Made by a program: the position numbers and the translations under genes. Positions 40,616 through 51,693 of a stretch of 64,000 nt of DNA are shown one piece after another; position 1 is the first letter of the stretch; every line of letters begins with the position of its first letter. Under the pieces are notes generated by a model. It was given only the letters and a program-made list of their open reading frames with translations, was not told where the DNA came from and made no database searches. The DNA comes from Formicarius rufipectus (taxonomy: Eukaryota > Chordata > Aves > Passeriformes > Formicariidae): positions 93,012 through 157,011 of the forward strand of contig VXAU01002343.1 of the NCBI GenBank assembly GCA_013399695.1. The letters run 5' to 3'.

Positions 40616-41502
40616 TCACAATGCATTTATCAATTATCTGGATGGAGGAGCTGGATGCACCATCAGCAAGTTTGCTGGTGATACCAAACTGGGAGGTGAT
40701 GCTCACTCTGTGGAGGGAGAGTGCCTTGCAGAGGGTTCTAGATTGGACCACTGAACAATCTTCATTGGTGTGAAACTTAATGAGCAGATGCTGGATTCTG
40801 CAGCTGGGAAGGAGTAACACCAGACACAACCCTAAATAGGGAGAGCAGTGGCTGGACAGCAGCCCTGCAGGAAAGTGGTCTGTGGTGCTGGTGAGCAGCA
40901 GGCTCCACAGCAGTCAGCAGCAGGGCAAACCCCATCGTGGGGAGCACCAACCACAGCACAGCCAGATGGGAAACAGAGGGGATAACCCCATTGCTTCATG
41001 TTGGTGAGGCCTCACAGGAGCACTGAGGGCAGTTCTGGGCCCCACAATTTAAGAAGGATGTGAAAGTTCTCAGATGCACCCAGAGGAGGGCAACCAAGCC
41101 GGTGGAAGGGCTGGCATGTTTGTCCTGTAAGGAGCAGCTGAGGCCTCTGGGTTTGTCCAGTTTGGAGGAAAGGAGGCTGAGGGGTGACCTCATTGCTCTC
41201 TGCAGCATCCTGAGGAGGGAATGGAGAGGGGGGTGCTGGTCTCTTCTCCCTGGGATCCAGTGACAGGATACATGGAAAAGGCTCAAAGCTGTCTCAGGGG
41301 AGGTTCAGACTTGACATTAGCAAGCAATTCTTTACAAAAGTATGCTCAAATCCTGGAAGAGACTTCCTAGAGAGGTGGCTGATGCCCCAAGTCTATCAGT
41401 GTTTAACAGGCATTTGGACAATGTCCTTAATGATATACTGTAACTTTTGGTGTGTCCTGAAGTGGTCAGGCAGTTGGACTGGATGATTGCTGTAGGAGGC
41501 AT
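40616..41502 (+). repeat. CR1 LINE 3' half, plus orientation
   Basis: Forward CR1. A frame near 40640-40700 is equivalent to the segment after the RT active site (GCAAGTTTGCTGGTGATACC, AAACTGGGAGG). Then come the connecting ORF2 text, the segment SLEERRLRGDLIALCSILRR (about 41161-41220) and the 3' tail with GGCAGTTGGACTGGATGATT near 41468. Several stops and small deletions. The final terminal repeat is lost after about 41500. Confidence 0.88.
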
Positions 41503-44500
41503 TCATACAGGTGTTGTCATGGGAATCTGCTCCCCAGATCGCAGTCATCTAAATGAGGCACAGATAAGAAAATCAAGGATCAGAGTAAATTATATTCCAC
41601 ATGAAGGCCAGAACTCTGAGACACATGAGGTGGAGGACCTGAAATGACTAACTTGTAATGAAGACTTAATACTGAAGATTACAGACAGCATTTGGGACAT
41701 CATGAGACCATGAATATAAAGTGTGCAGGAAAGACTGAAAACTCAAGTGCAATGCTCAGGGAAAAGAATGAGTGGATCCAGTGAGATTAGAAGTTTAGAA
41801 GTTTTCTGGTTTTTTTTTTTTTTTTTCCAGTGATTAATGTGGAAGATGAATGGGCTGCCATTTTTGGCCTCAGCAGAAGACTGGGTCATGTGTTACTAAC
41901 TGGCCCTCCAGGATACTAAACACTGATGTCTATGTGTGAAGGGAGACTAGGAAACTACATGGTAGTAAATGGAAAAGTAACAGATTAAGACACCCACTCC
42001 CAATTTATATGCCAATATCAACACTGAGCAAGATGTCAAAAGATGATTTTTAGACACAACCCAGGAAAGAAGTACAGAAGAAACATGCTACAAAGCAAGA
42101 AAAACTCGGTGGAAGGGAAAAAAGATAATATGACCAAATGGCACAGTAAAGGAAATTGTTGAGAAACACCTTTTGAAAAACTCTGGTTTCGTTACAAAGT
42201 AGAATAGAGGGTATCATAAACTGAGACAGAAGAAATGTGAAAAACCAGCACAGAGGGCTAGGGAGACAAATATCTCTCACATGGGGCATAAGAAATGAAT
42301 AATCAGCCACTCTCTCAATAGACGTGGAATAGGAAGGCTGTCAGAGAACATGCAGCACTAACAGATCAGCAGGCTATAAAAAGGATAGTAGAAAATATGG
42401 CCTTATCAGAAGACAGGTAAATTATCTATGTATGTGCTCACAGTGGGAGGGCTTGCAGCGTTTTAAGAAACTCTTCTCTATGGGTGAATATATCAGAAGT
42501 ACTATCTCAATGTGAGGCAGATACAGAAGACCTTAAAGAACAAACAAGCAAAATAAACAACAACAGCCACACTTAATCCCAAGAGTTTTAAAGAAATTCA
42601 GTAAATGAAATAATTAAGTTTCTTTGGTACATCACCACCCAACAAAATTCTTTGCTATTTGAAGATTATTAAATAGCAATTGTGACACTAGTATTTTTCC
42701 CAAGAGTCTATAAGGAAAAACCCAAGAACCATCAAAGACAACATCTATTTTGAACAAATTAATAGAAAAATACACAATAAAGAATAGAATTAATGGTCTT
42801 GGCTGTTGCAAACCATATGAATCACTTCAAATGACAAAAGCTAATCTATCACAATCTTTGGAGAAAATTTTTAGGTCGGCACAGGTTTCTCAGAATTTGC
42901 CATTTTTTGGGTTACAATGTCACCATGCAGAAAACTAGCGGGCAAGCTCCCTGTGTAGTACTGATTAAGTGATACCCTCACACAGGGAAAAGACAGTGGC
43001 TGTATACTATCAGTATAACAGACAGCCACATTGCCTATTCCAGTGCCAAGAGGTCAGAAGCACATAATTGTGCTAAACGCAAGCTGTTTCTCATGAAAAA
43101 ATATAAGAATCCCTCTGAATGCAGGTATTCACTGATGCTCTTCCTTATATATTTGGGAAATTATGTGCAAAGAAAGGATAAGTGCTGTCAGGACTGGAAG
43201 GAGAGAGGGGTCAGAAGAGTGCAGGAGTAACCAGTTTTGTTTCATAAGGGCTTGTCCAGTCATATTGAACAGTATACCAACAAGAGGTGAAAGATAGGAA
43301 TTTGAACCATTAATCTTATCTGGGCACTTTGGGGAGCAGAAAATGGAAGAATTTGTCTTGATACCAGAGAAGAAACTCATTGCAAAAGTAGAGAGGCAGG
43401 ATGCAAAACTGCCTCTGAGATAGTGTGCCTCTGCACACTCAGATAAAAGCACATGCCACTGCTTTTTGCATCTGAAACTGGACTTCCCTCATTTTCACCC
43501 AGACTATCATACTGATATTTCATGCAGGACATCCCATAACCTGTCTCTTCCCCTCCACCATAAGGAAAGAAAGAAATAAAAACATTTCAGAACCATTTTT
43601 TCCCTTCACTGAAACAGTAAATTAAAAGCACTACACATTACCTACAGGGTGGTGAGTATTCCTCTTGGCATCAGACAGTCACACATGGTGGAAAAACTTC
43701 CTGAATTGCAGATCTTTGATCATCTGCTGCTCCTCACGACGGTAAAGAGGGACCTACACAAATCTATCTTTCATGTTTGTTGTGTCAGTGCCTCCCTCCC
43801 ACCCGAGTGCTGGCAGCTCTGCTCTCCAGCTAGTTATTGACTCCGACCATGTTTCCAGACCAACAAAATAGTTCTTCCCCAGGGCTGTAGTTGCTGCAGT
43901 AGCTGTCATTCATTCTTCTGCAGGCCGTGGCTCTAAAAACTTAACTCTCTATCCCTTGTTTAGTATGATACCTATAAATACCATCAGTGTGTTCCCTTTG
44001 TGTTATAAATCTGTGGTGTGCTACCCACAGGTTTGGTCAAGGTGTTAGGTATTTAAAAGGGAAAAAAAATGGATAAAAAAGAATCTTCTATTCCCCACTC
44101 ATTACAAAAATCATGAGTTGGCATCTAACTGGCTAGTATTTTGTTTGTTGCTACGGCTAATGGGGAAAAGGCAAAGCCCCACTGAACATATGTTAGAAGG
44201 TGTGGTTGTAGGTCAGAAACTGTGTTAAAATACAAAATTTATCTGGTTTGAGTGGAGATGAGCATAAATTGATTATCTTGGGGTCATGGTCAAGAGATGA
44301 TTGGGTGCTGGATGCCTCCTGATGAAGAGGGCCATGATGAGATGTGTGTCTGGAAGGAACAGTAGTTAAACTCTGAAAAAAGTGGCACATCAGTAAAAAG
44401 AAAATGAAATTATTCAGCATCAGGTGCAAAGCAATTGTCTCAAAATCCTTTTGGAAGCCAGTATCAGGATAATAAAGGAAACAAGGACATAAAAGTAAGC

Positions 44501-44809
44501 TGTCACAACAAAAATCAGCAAAGCAGCCCTTCAGACTCACTCTCTGCAAGCAACAGAGAGCACTGAGACCATCTAAATGATGACCATAACACAACTGCTT
44601 GCAAATTCATCTTTACTAGGAAACTCACCAAGTCCAATTCTGTCTACTCACTTGTGAAGTTTGGAGCCATTCCTGACATGCAGGTGTCTAAGTTTAGAGA
44701 ACTTAGAAAATTTATAACTAAAGCAGATAGACAAGTCTCCTTTAATTTCAAAAAACCACAAATTTTAATTAAGATATGATAAATTGAAAGATAACAGTTC
44801 CTAGCCATG
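41503..44809. other. Intergenic, nothing recognised
   Basis: Contains a 17-base T-run near 41811-41827 and several short open frames (for example 42050-42310, 43129-43452, 44193-44594) without similarity to known families and without a supporting splice structure. Confidence 0.5.
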
Positions 44810-44832
44810 ATATATATATATATCTATATATG
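44810..44832. repeat. (TA)n microsatellite
   Basis: Short TA repeat with one CTATA interruption, 80-100 bases left of the CpG-rich island. Confidence 0.85.
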
Positions 44833-44914
44833 TATTCAAGATAAACAAAAACAACCAGAGCTAAACGAGTACAAAGAAAAAAAAAACCCTGAGCAAACAA
44901 AAACACCTTCCCCC

Positions 44915-45540
44915 CCAGTCTCTGTCCCTGGCGGGCGCGGAGGTATTTTACAGACCGCAGCTGATGAGGTGAGTGGCCGTGGCTGTTTCTGGGTTGCCCC
45001 CGGGGGTTGGTGGATGGGAATTAAAGCTTTGGCGTGTCCCTCTGAAGCGCTGTGCAAATCTCTTTGTGGGGTCGGTGCGGAGAGAAAAGCTTCTCAGGAA
45101 AGGCAAAGGGCTGGGATCTTCTTTCCCTCGGCTTGTCGTCTGCTGCCTCTGGGCTGGAGTTCCCTTACATCTGGGCTGGCCGCCACTGGGCCCCTCCAGG
45201 AAAGGGCCGATGTAAGAGCCCCTGGCTAGTGATGTCATCCCTCTCTCTCTCTCTTGGGCAAAAGGAAAAAAAAAAAAGTCCAAAAGGCTCCGTAAATCCA
45301 AGGATGGGAAAAAGAAAACAGGAGGAAAAACAAGGAAAGAAAACCAAAACTCAGGCAGGGCTTTTCTCCCTGACCCCGTCTCTCTGCTGCCAACTGCCAA
45401 AAAACCAGAGTGTCCGCTTCCCCCACACCCAGCGATCCCCCAGTGCAGGTAACGCCCTGCTTTTCTTTTGTCAGGGGCAATGAATGGAGATAGACCTATT
45501 CGCCCCTCATTCTGGTGGTGGGGAAAGAAAAATTCCATTA
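44915..45540. other. CpG- and GC-rich island of unknown origin
   Basis: About 600 bases that are clearly GC-richer than their surroundings and hold roughly 20 CpGs (my hand count), starting with GGCGGGCGCGGAGG. There are plus-strand splice-donor-like sites at 44966-44974 (GAG|GTGAGT) and 45446-45454 (CAG|GTAACG), and a CT microsatellite at 45238-45254. A 196-codon minus frame (44948-45538) and a 143-codon plus frame (45052-45483) are open, but both are low in protein-like character. It could be a CpG-island promoter for an unannotated transcript, or the GC-rich leader or LTR of an endogenous retrovirus. I cannot decide from sequence alone. Confidence 0.55.
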
Positions 45541-45945
45541 GGTTCTGAAACTATAACAGCAGGAGAAGACAAATTGTGCACAAGGGATGAAAAAGGAAGG
45601 AGATGAGATGCAGTTTGAGCAGACAGGTAGATACAGGTAATGTATCTATAAAGCAGCTGAGTACCTTGCTCACCAGGGGCCATTTTGAAGTGTGTGCATA
45701 TTGAAACACAACCTTCTCAGAATGGCGTTGAAGGGATAGGCAAAAAGATTAGCCAGAAAAACCACCAACAGAATCTGGCATCTGTTTCATTTGGCAGCTT
45801 CTGCAGGGTCCTGTGCAGGACTGCACATGGACACACCAGTTGACTCTAAAATTGATCCTCAAACACTGTTTGCATGTGCAAAGAAACTTTGGGTGGAACT
45901 CAGACTACAGATAAGGATGAATATAAGAACACTGGCTCCCAGATC
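45541..45945. other. Between CpG-rich island and LTR, nothing recognised
   Basis: Could contain the unrecognisable 5' part of the LTR to its right, but no clear family phrase is seen until about 45950. Confidence 0.4.
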
Positions 45946-46665
45946 CTGTAGAGAAGACCGTGGTGACACAGGTTGTCCTTCTGGAGCCCATGAAGTACCA
46001 CAGTGGAGCAGACATCCACAGTGCAGCCTGTGGAGGACCACACACTGAAGTGGATGGAGATACCATGAAGGAAGTTGTGCCTCTGGAGAGTCCACATGGG
46101 AGGAGGCTCCTGGCAGAAGCAATAGCCCACAGGGAGCAGCCCATGCAAAAGCAGGTCTGCTGGCAGGACTCTGACCCCATAGGGGATCCAGGAAGGACTT
46201 CTCTCCATGGAAAGTTCCCATTCTGGACCACTTAATGAAGAACTCATGGGAAGTTCATGAAGGACTATCTACAATGGAAGGGACTCCCTGCTGGTGCAGG
46301 GGAGGGGTGCGAGGAGAAGGGAGCAACAGAGACAGTGTGTGATGAACTCACTGCAGGTCCTATTCTTTACTACACTGTTTGGGGAAGAGGAGGTAGAACA
46401 ATTGGGGGTGAAGAAGGAAAGGGAAGAAGAAAAGGCTGGGGAGAAGGTGTTTTTTGGTTCATTCTTATTTTTCATCATCCTGCTCTGTTCAATTAGCAAA
46501 TAATTAAATTAATTTCCTCAAGCTGAGTCTATTTTGGCCTTGACAACAACTGGTGAGCAATCTTCCTGTCCTTATCTTGATCCCTGAGCTTTTTGTCATA
46601 TTTTCTTTCCTCCATTCTGTTCAGAGGAGGAATGACAGAGTGGCTAGATAAGCACCACAAAGCCA
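45946..46665 (+). mobile_element. ERV LTR fragment, family A copy 4, plus orientation
   Basis: Forward family A text from AGAAGACCGTGGTGACACAG through degraded GGAGCAG units (about 46010, 46135), a GAGGAGAAGGGAGC patch, TGTGTGATGAACTCACTGCA near 46337, the purine-rich stretch, and a decayed poly(A) region (GCAAATAATTAAATTAATTT at 46496), then the U5-like CCTTGACAACAACTGGTGAG. The 5' end is missing and divergence is higher than in copies 1-3. The overlapping frames (45859-46247) are shadows. Confidence 0.75.
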
Positions 46666-47083
46666 GACAAGAATGCTATTATATTCGATGCACACTCTTC
46701 AGTTTTCTAGAAATTTCTATATAAACTTGAAGTCTCAAGAAGTTTTGCCAGATTTTGATAAAAGGTTTTAACTACTTTGTTGTAGAATGCAGGAGCTCAA
46801 AAGAAGGAGAAAAAATACTATTTCAGTAAATGCACATACCCACCACTCTTCAGTGGTGATTTTATTTTTTTTTTTTTAATGTCACCATTCTAATTTTGGA
46901 GATCCTGGTTTAGCTTTTATTGTCTTTGAGCATTGATCTCGAAGGTCTGGAAACATCAAAGGTTTATGTATGTATGTATTGGTATTTGGTTGTATAAGGA
47001 AAAACCTCTTTCAAGTCAAGTATCCCCTCTAATCTTATTTTCATGAAGAATCCAAATAAGGTCTTACTTTATTTTTTTTAATT

Positions 47084-47085
<2 letters not shown>
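46666..47085. other. Intergenic, nothing recognised
   Basis: AT-rich with short T-runs; no gene or named repeat. Confidence 0.55.

Positions 47086-47145
<60 letters not shown>
47086..47145. repeat. Pure poly(T) tract, 60 bases
   Basis: Uninterrupted 60 T. It is followed by AGGTGGCAGAAGG and preceded by AATTCC; no retrocopy or duplication is seen on either side. Confidence 0.95.
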
Positions 47146-47147
<2 letters not shown>

Positions 47148-47792
47148 GTGGCAGAAGGTTGTTAAAAAGCTAAGTGGAGAACACACATTCTACTGATCTT
47201 TTCATAAGCAAAAACATTAGTGGATTTTAACATCTTCAACAGTCGGTGTTTTGAGCAAGCTCAATAAGGTTTTTCAAGGAAATTACAGCTGTGTTGTTTT
47301 CAAACTACTATCTTACTTGTTCCAAAGCTCCAAATCCATATAATCCATTGGGAACACACTAAATGAAAGAATGGAAGAGGATTTAAGAAGATATAGGTAC
47401 AGCTTGAGAAGTGAGGAAGCAGTACCAAGCAAGTCCTGCTTGCGAAGAAAGCTTCACAGTAACGTCACTAGACTGAACAATACAACATTCATTTTCCCTC
47501 AGTGCAAAATCACCCTGTTATATTGTTGCTTAAGTACATTTTTTTCTTGAAACGTATTTTGCATTACTTAATTTTACCACTATAATTAATTACATAATCA
47601 ATCACTAAGAGTAGACTACTTCTACCTGTAATTAGTACCAGATATTTCAGAATCAACCAGAAGCAGAGTTGCCCCAAAACTACCAGCGTGGCAGCAATAC
47701 TATGTTGCTTTGTTTGTCCTTATTAGCCAATTTGATGATCTAATTATAGCCCTGGGTAATTCTCCAGCAGTGATTAGCATGGATGAAGCACT
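47146..47792. other. Intergenic, nothing recognised
   Basis: AT-rich sequence between the poly(T) tract and the LTR. No gene or named repeat. Confidence 0.55.
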
Positions 47793-48330
47793 TCTGCTGT
47801 TTTTGGTGGGGATAGAGTTATTTTTCTTTACAGTAGATAGTATGGGTCTGTGTTTTGGACTTGTGCTGGAAACACTGTTGATAACACAGTGAGGTTTTAA
47901 TTACATTTGGGTGGGGCTTGCATAGATCTATAGCTCACCCCACCAGGGAGCAGACTGGGGGTGCAACAAGGAGTTGGGAGGGGACACAGCAAGGATAGGT
48001 GACTCCGACCAACTGAAGGGATATTTCCAGACCATACAGGATCATGCTCAGCATATAAAGTTGGTGGAAGAAGGAAGAGTGATGGTGTTTGGCTTCCCAA
48101 GTCACCATTACTCACAATTGAGCTCTGCTATCCTGGGCATGGCTGAACTGCCCTTGAGAAGCAGTGAATGAATTCCTTGGTTTGCTTTACTCTTGTGTAC
48201 AACTTTTGCATTTCCTATTAAACAATCTCTATCTCAACCCACGAGTTTTCTCTTTTTTCTCTTCCAGTTCTCTCTCCTGTCCTGCCACCGGGGAAGTGTG
48301 TGGGGCTTGGTTGCTGCCTTTGACTAAACA
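47793..48330 (+). mobile_element. ERV solo LTR, family B, plus orientation
   Basis: Starts near TGCTGTTTTTGGTGGGGATA, a form of a recalled avian ERV LTR start. It goes on with TGTTTTGGACTTGTGCTGGA and AACACTGTTGATAACACAG, then a TATA box at 48054-48059 (TATAAA within AGCATATAAAG). Next come an ATTAAA poly(A) signal at 48217-48222, TATCTCAACCCACGAGTTTT, and an end at ACTAAACA near 48330. The order is intact, so the core promoter and poly(A) parts are readable. The first two bases of the LTR seem lost, and no clear target duplication is present. No viral interior follows. Confidence 0.88.
48054..48059 (+). promoter_or_regulatory. TATA box of the family B LTR
   Basis: TATAAA in AGCATATAAAG, at the position where this LTR family has its promoter. 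It is intact in sequence; activity is unknown. Confidence 0.6.
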
Positions 48331-49295
48331 GGGAAAGTACTACAATAATGCTAAGATACTGCTTCTGGTGCTTGAAGAGTAGCCAGCTGTAAGGTGCTAA
48401 GTCAGAACTCCAGAGGCAAAACCAGAAACAGACACTGAAGACAGCAAACCCCAGAACACAAGCCACCTGTGAACACACCACAAGCAGCATTAAACCAAAA
48501 GAGACTGTACTAAGTATAGCCATTAATAAAAAATATCTCTGCAAGCAAGTCACACAGATCTCAAAAAGCAGTTTGGGACCAAAAAATACTTAGTGTTGTA
48601 GCTCCTCTCAACCACGTGCTTGATTTTCGTGAATGCAGTCACACACAAAGTAACTGTTTGTCCTTTTGTTCTTCACAGGAATAAAATCTAAGCACAACAG
48701 CTTCTGGCAAATGAGAACTTTTATCCTCCTCACTGAAGGCACAGCAAATATTTCTAAACCACAGCCAGATTTTTATAACCTCATGCAATAATTTGTTCCT
48801 GTGATGGTTATACACCAGTACTTGGAATGTTATTTCCCTTTCTTTTGCTTCAACTATTGAAGTAAAAATAATTGCAAGTGAACACTGTAAACACAGAAAA
48901 TTAGGTACTTTTTAGAAAATTGATTCAATAACTAGCAAGAGTGAGAAACAGCTGCACACCTACCCCTACACAGTAACTTTATTGCTACTTATTTTGTTAC
49001 AGCTCTAATGCACCCATTGGAATTTGTGTGCATATTTATGCATGTATGTAAAGATATAAAAGGAACACCCAACAGAACAACACTTCAGTCTGAGCTACAC
49101 GACTTTCAATCTAATCCATATGAAGCATTAAGGGAAAATTTATCACCCTGTGAATTCATCAACACAGAATATAATTTACAGTCTCAATGTAAAGTTCAAT
49201 TTGTATCTCCTGGTGATAATTTTGGCAAGTACTCTGTGGCATGCAATGGGCAGCATTATCCATAGCACTGAGTATCTAGAGTGACCTTCAGCTCA
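48331..49295. other. Intergenic, nothing recognised
   Basis: AT-rich DNA. The open frame at 49008-49265 (plus, 85 codons) has no family similarity. Confidence 0.5.
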
Positions 49296-49469
49296 GGAAA
49301 CTTGGAAGAGAACCAGGGCTGGGTACTTCACTGGAGAGACATACAGAACAACAGGAAACTTGGAAGAGAACCAGGGCTGGGTACTTCACTGGAGAGACAT
49401 ACAGAACAACAGGAAACTTGGAAGAGAACCAGGGCTGGGTACTTCACTGGAAAGACATACAGAACAAAC
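49296..49469. repeat. 58-bp minisatellite, three tandem copies
   Basis: Copies at 49296-49353, 49354-49411 and 49412-49469. Each begins GGAAACTTGGAAGAGAACCA and ends CATACAGAACAACA. Copies 1 and 2 look identical by eye; copy 3 differs by at least one base (GAAAGAC for GAGAGAC) and one inserted A near its end. The period is not a multiple of three, so the frame over it (49281-49502) shifts at each copy and is unlikely to be coding. Confidence 0.95.
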
Positions 49470-50631
49470 ACAGAAAAGGCACATATGAAAAAAAAACAAT
49501 GAGAAAGACAGATGAGAAAAAGGTGAAATAACTAAAGAGAGGATAGACAGGCTTTTACATGAAGAGGAACTGAAAAGATGTATGAAGCCAGGCAGAGCAC
49601 AAAAGAAGTCCCCAAGAAAAAAAGAGGAGAAAATTTACTATGTGGAAAGTGTCTCCTGACAAGTAGAAAACACTCCCTCTAAAAGAAGAAAAGTCAGGAG
49701 AAGTTTAATAAATCTTACTATACTGTGTTTTCCTGGAATCTTAATTGCAATGCTCAAAATGTGATCTTCAATTTTTCCCCCTAAAAATTCAAGCTATTGA
49801 CAAAAACTATACCAAGCCATGGTAGACATAAAGCCACAGGGCATGGTGCACCTAGACATGTCTACAGAGAAAGGAAACAAAAGTGACTCCTATGGAAAAG
49901 AACAGGTATCACATCTCTAATGACTGTGTCTGTGTCCTATGGAAAACACAGGCCCAAAATACCAATCTATAAACAGTGTGCAGAAGGGATAAAGGAAAAA
50001 ATATAAGGTTTGTACAAACTCCAGAAGAGGTATATTCTCATTTCTTTGACAGTTCTGCTTCACTTAGGAGAGTCCTATCAGCACATCCCATTGCATCGTC
50101 CACCTCACACAGCTCTGCAACAGTAACAGGCAAACCACCCCACAACCCCAGTGTCATTCTCATAACGATTATTACACCCAGAATAATTCTGCCCTGATAA
50201 CTCTGCACAATTTGCAGAGTTTGAAGAAGTGAGGATTATCTATTGACATTTTATTTGAGAGAGGGCAGAAAGAAACCTGAGAGATGACTGAAAACTTGCT
50301 GCTACAGAGAGGAGAGAGGAAGGCATGCATCAGAACAGAACAGAACCATCATATTTATATTGCGTTTTCCCTCCAGGACTGCAGTCTGATGATTGTCCCA
50401 CTGTGGGAGCAGAAACATTAGTGTGCCAAATAGTCACAGAGCTACCACTTAATCCCTGAATATGACCCCAACTTTCTGTATTGCACGCTAAGTTTTCCTA
50501 TTATTGTATTCATTAATATGGCAAGCTCACACAGATTGCTTTAGGAAGTTCAAAAATGTTTAACTTGCTACATGTCAGCAGTATTTTCCTTTATGAACTA
50601 AAATGTCTGCTGATAATTTCCATTGAGAAAA
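49470..50631. other. Intergenic, nothing recognised
   Basis: A-rich sequence (49480-49700) then mixed. No gene or named repeat. Confidence 0.55.
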
Positions 50632-51029
50632 ATCATACAATCATAAAATGGTTTAGACTGGAAGGGACATTAAAGGTCATTGAGCTCCAAATTCCCTGCC
50701 GTGACAGAGACACCTTCCACTATATGAGGCTGCTCAATGCCCCATCCAAACTGGCCTTCAACACTTTGGGCATCCTCAACTTCTCTGAGCCACCTGTTCC
50801 AGTACCTCACTACCCTCACAGTAAAGAATTTTCCCAAACACTTTATCCAAACGTATTGTCCTTCAGCTTGAAGTCATTTCCCCTTGTCCTGTCACTGTAT
50901 GCTTTCATAAATACTCTCTATCCATCTTTCTTGTAGCTTCCCTTCAGTTACTGGAAGGTGCAATTAAGTCACCCTGGAGCCTTCTCTTCCCAAGGCTGAA
51001 CAATCCCATTTATCTCAGCCTTATCACAT
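50632..51029 (-). repeat. CR1 LINE 3' tail, minus orientation
   Basis: Begins with the terminal motif in reverse (ATCATACAATCATAAAATGG). It then follows standard CR1 order: GACTGGAAGGGACATTAAAG, CAAACTGGCCTTCAACACTT, CAGTACCTCACTACCCTCAC, CCCCTTGTCCTGTCACTGTA and GAGCCTTCTCTTCCCAAGGC. The plus-strand frame 50556-50936 is antisense to it. Confidence 0.9.
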
Positions 51030-51593
51030 ATGTTGAAACTGTATCTAAATGCACAATTATTTTCCCCCTTCTCATCAGCAGTCTTCATAAAGACTGAAAG
51101 CATTACATTGAGAAAACTCCATTATTAGAGAGCACTTACCAGATCCAAACATACTAGAGGGAAAAACACACAAGTGAGTCTCTATAGGATACATTGTGTT
51201 GGCAAATAAATAATAAATGACACATTCATTTCCTTGATAAAAGCAGGCTTTTTAAAGGTGATGAGTAGTTGCTTTTTGCTAAAAAACAATTGTCTGAGCC
51301 AAAGTGAATGTAATGCAGTACATTTCAAAGCATGTTAGATTGCACCAACAGTTATCTGCATCACAGCAAACTTTTTTTTTTTTTTAAATTTGCTTGTAAT
51401 GGAAATAAAACCCCTTTATTTTTCAAAAAAGAAAAAAACAAACCCAAACCCAACCTGTTTGCATTCTTAAGCTCCTGAAACACACATGGCTACGTGAAAA
51501 GTTGCCTTCTTGCCCCACCGTTCTCAAATAGCTGTTAGAGTGGAGTCCTTTTGTTTGTTTGTTTGTTTGGTTTTTTGTTTGTTTTTTTTTTGT

Positions 51594-51594
<1 letters not shown>
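51030..51594. other. Intergenic, nothing recognised
   Basis: AT-rich, with a 14-base T-run at 51371-51384 and a (TTTG)n lead-in to the long T tract from about 51551. Confidence 0.55.
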
Positions 51595-51692
<98 letters not shown>

Positions 51693-51693
51693 T
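51595..51693. repeat. 85-base poly(T) tract with (TG)n tail
   Basis: Uninterrupted T from 51595 to 51679, preceded by (TTTG)n and mixed T/G, followed by (TG)7. The frames that read as poly-Phe or poly-Lys through it are artefacts. Confidence 0.95.

Noticed and set aside
44948..45538. 196-codon minus frame in the CpG-rich island as a protein gene
   Set aside because: GC-rich DNA lengthens random frames; composition is low-complexity (Phe- and Arg/Glu-rich runs from simple sequence) and other frames are open too.
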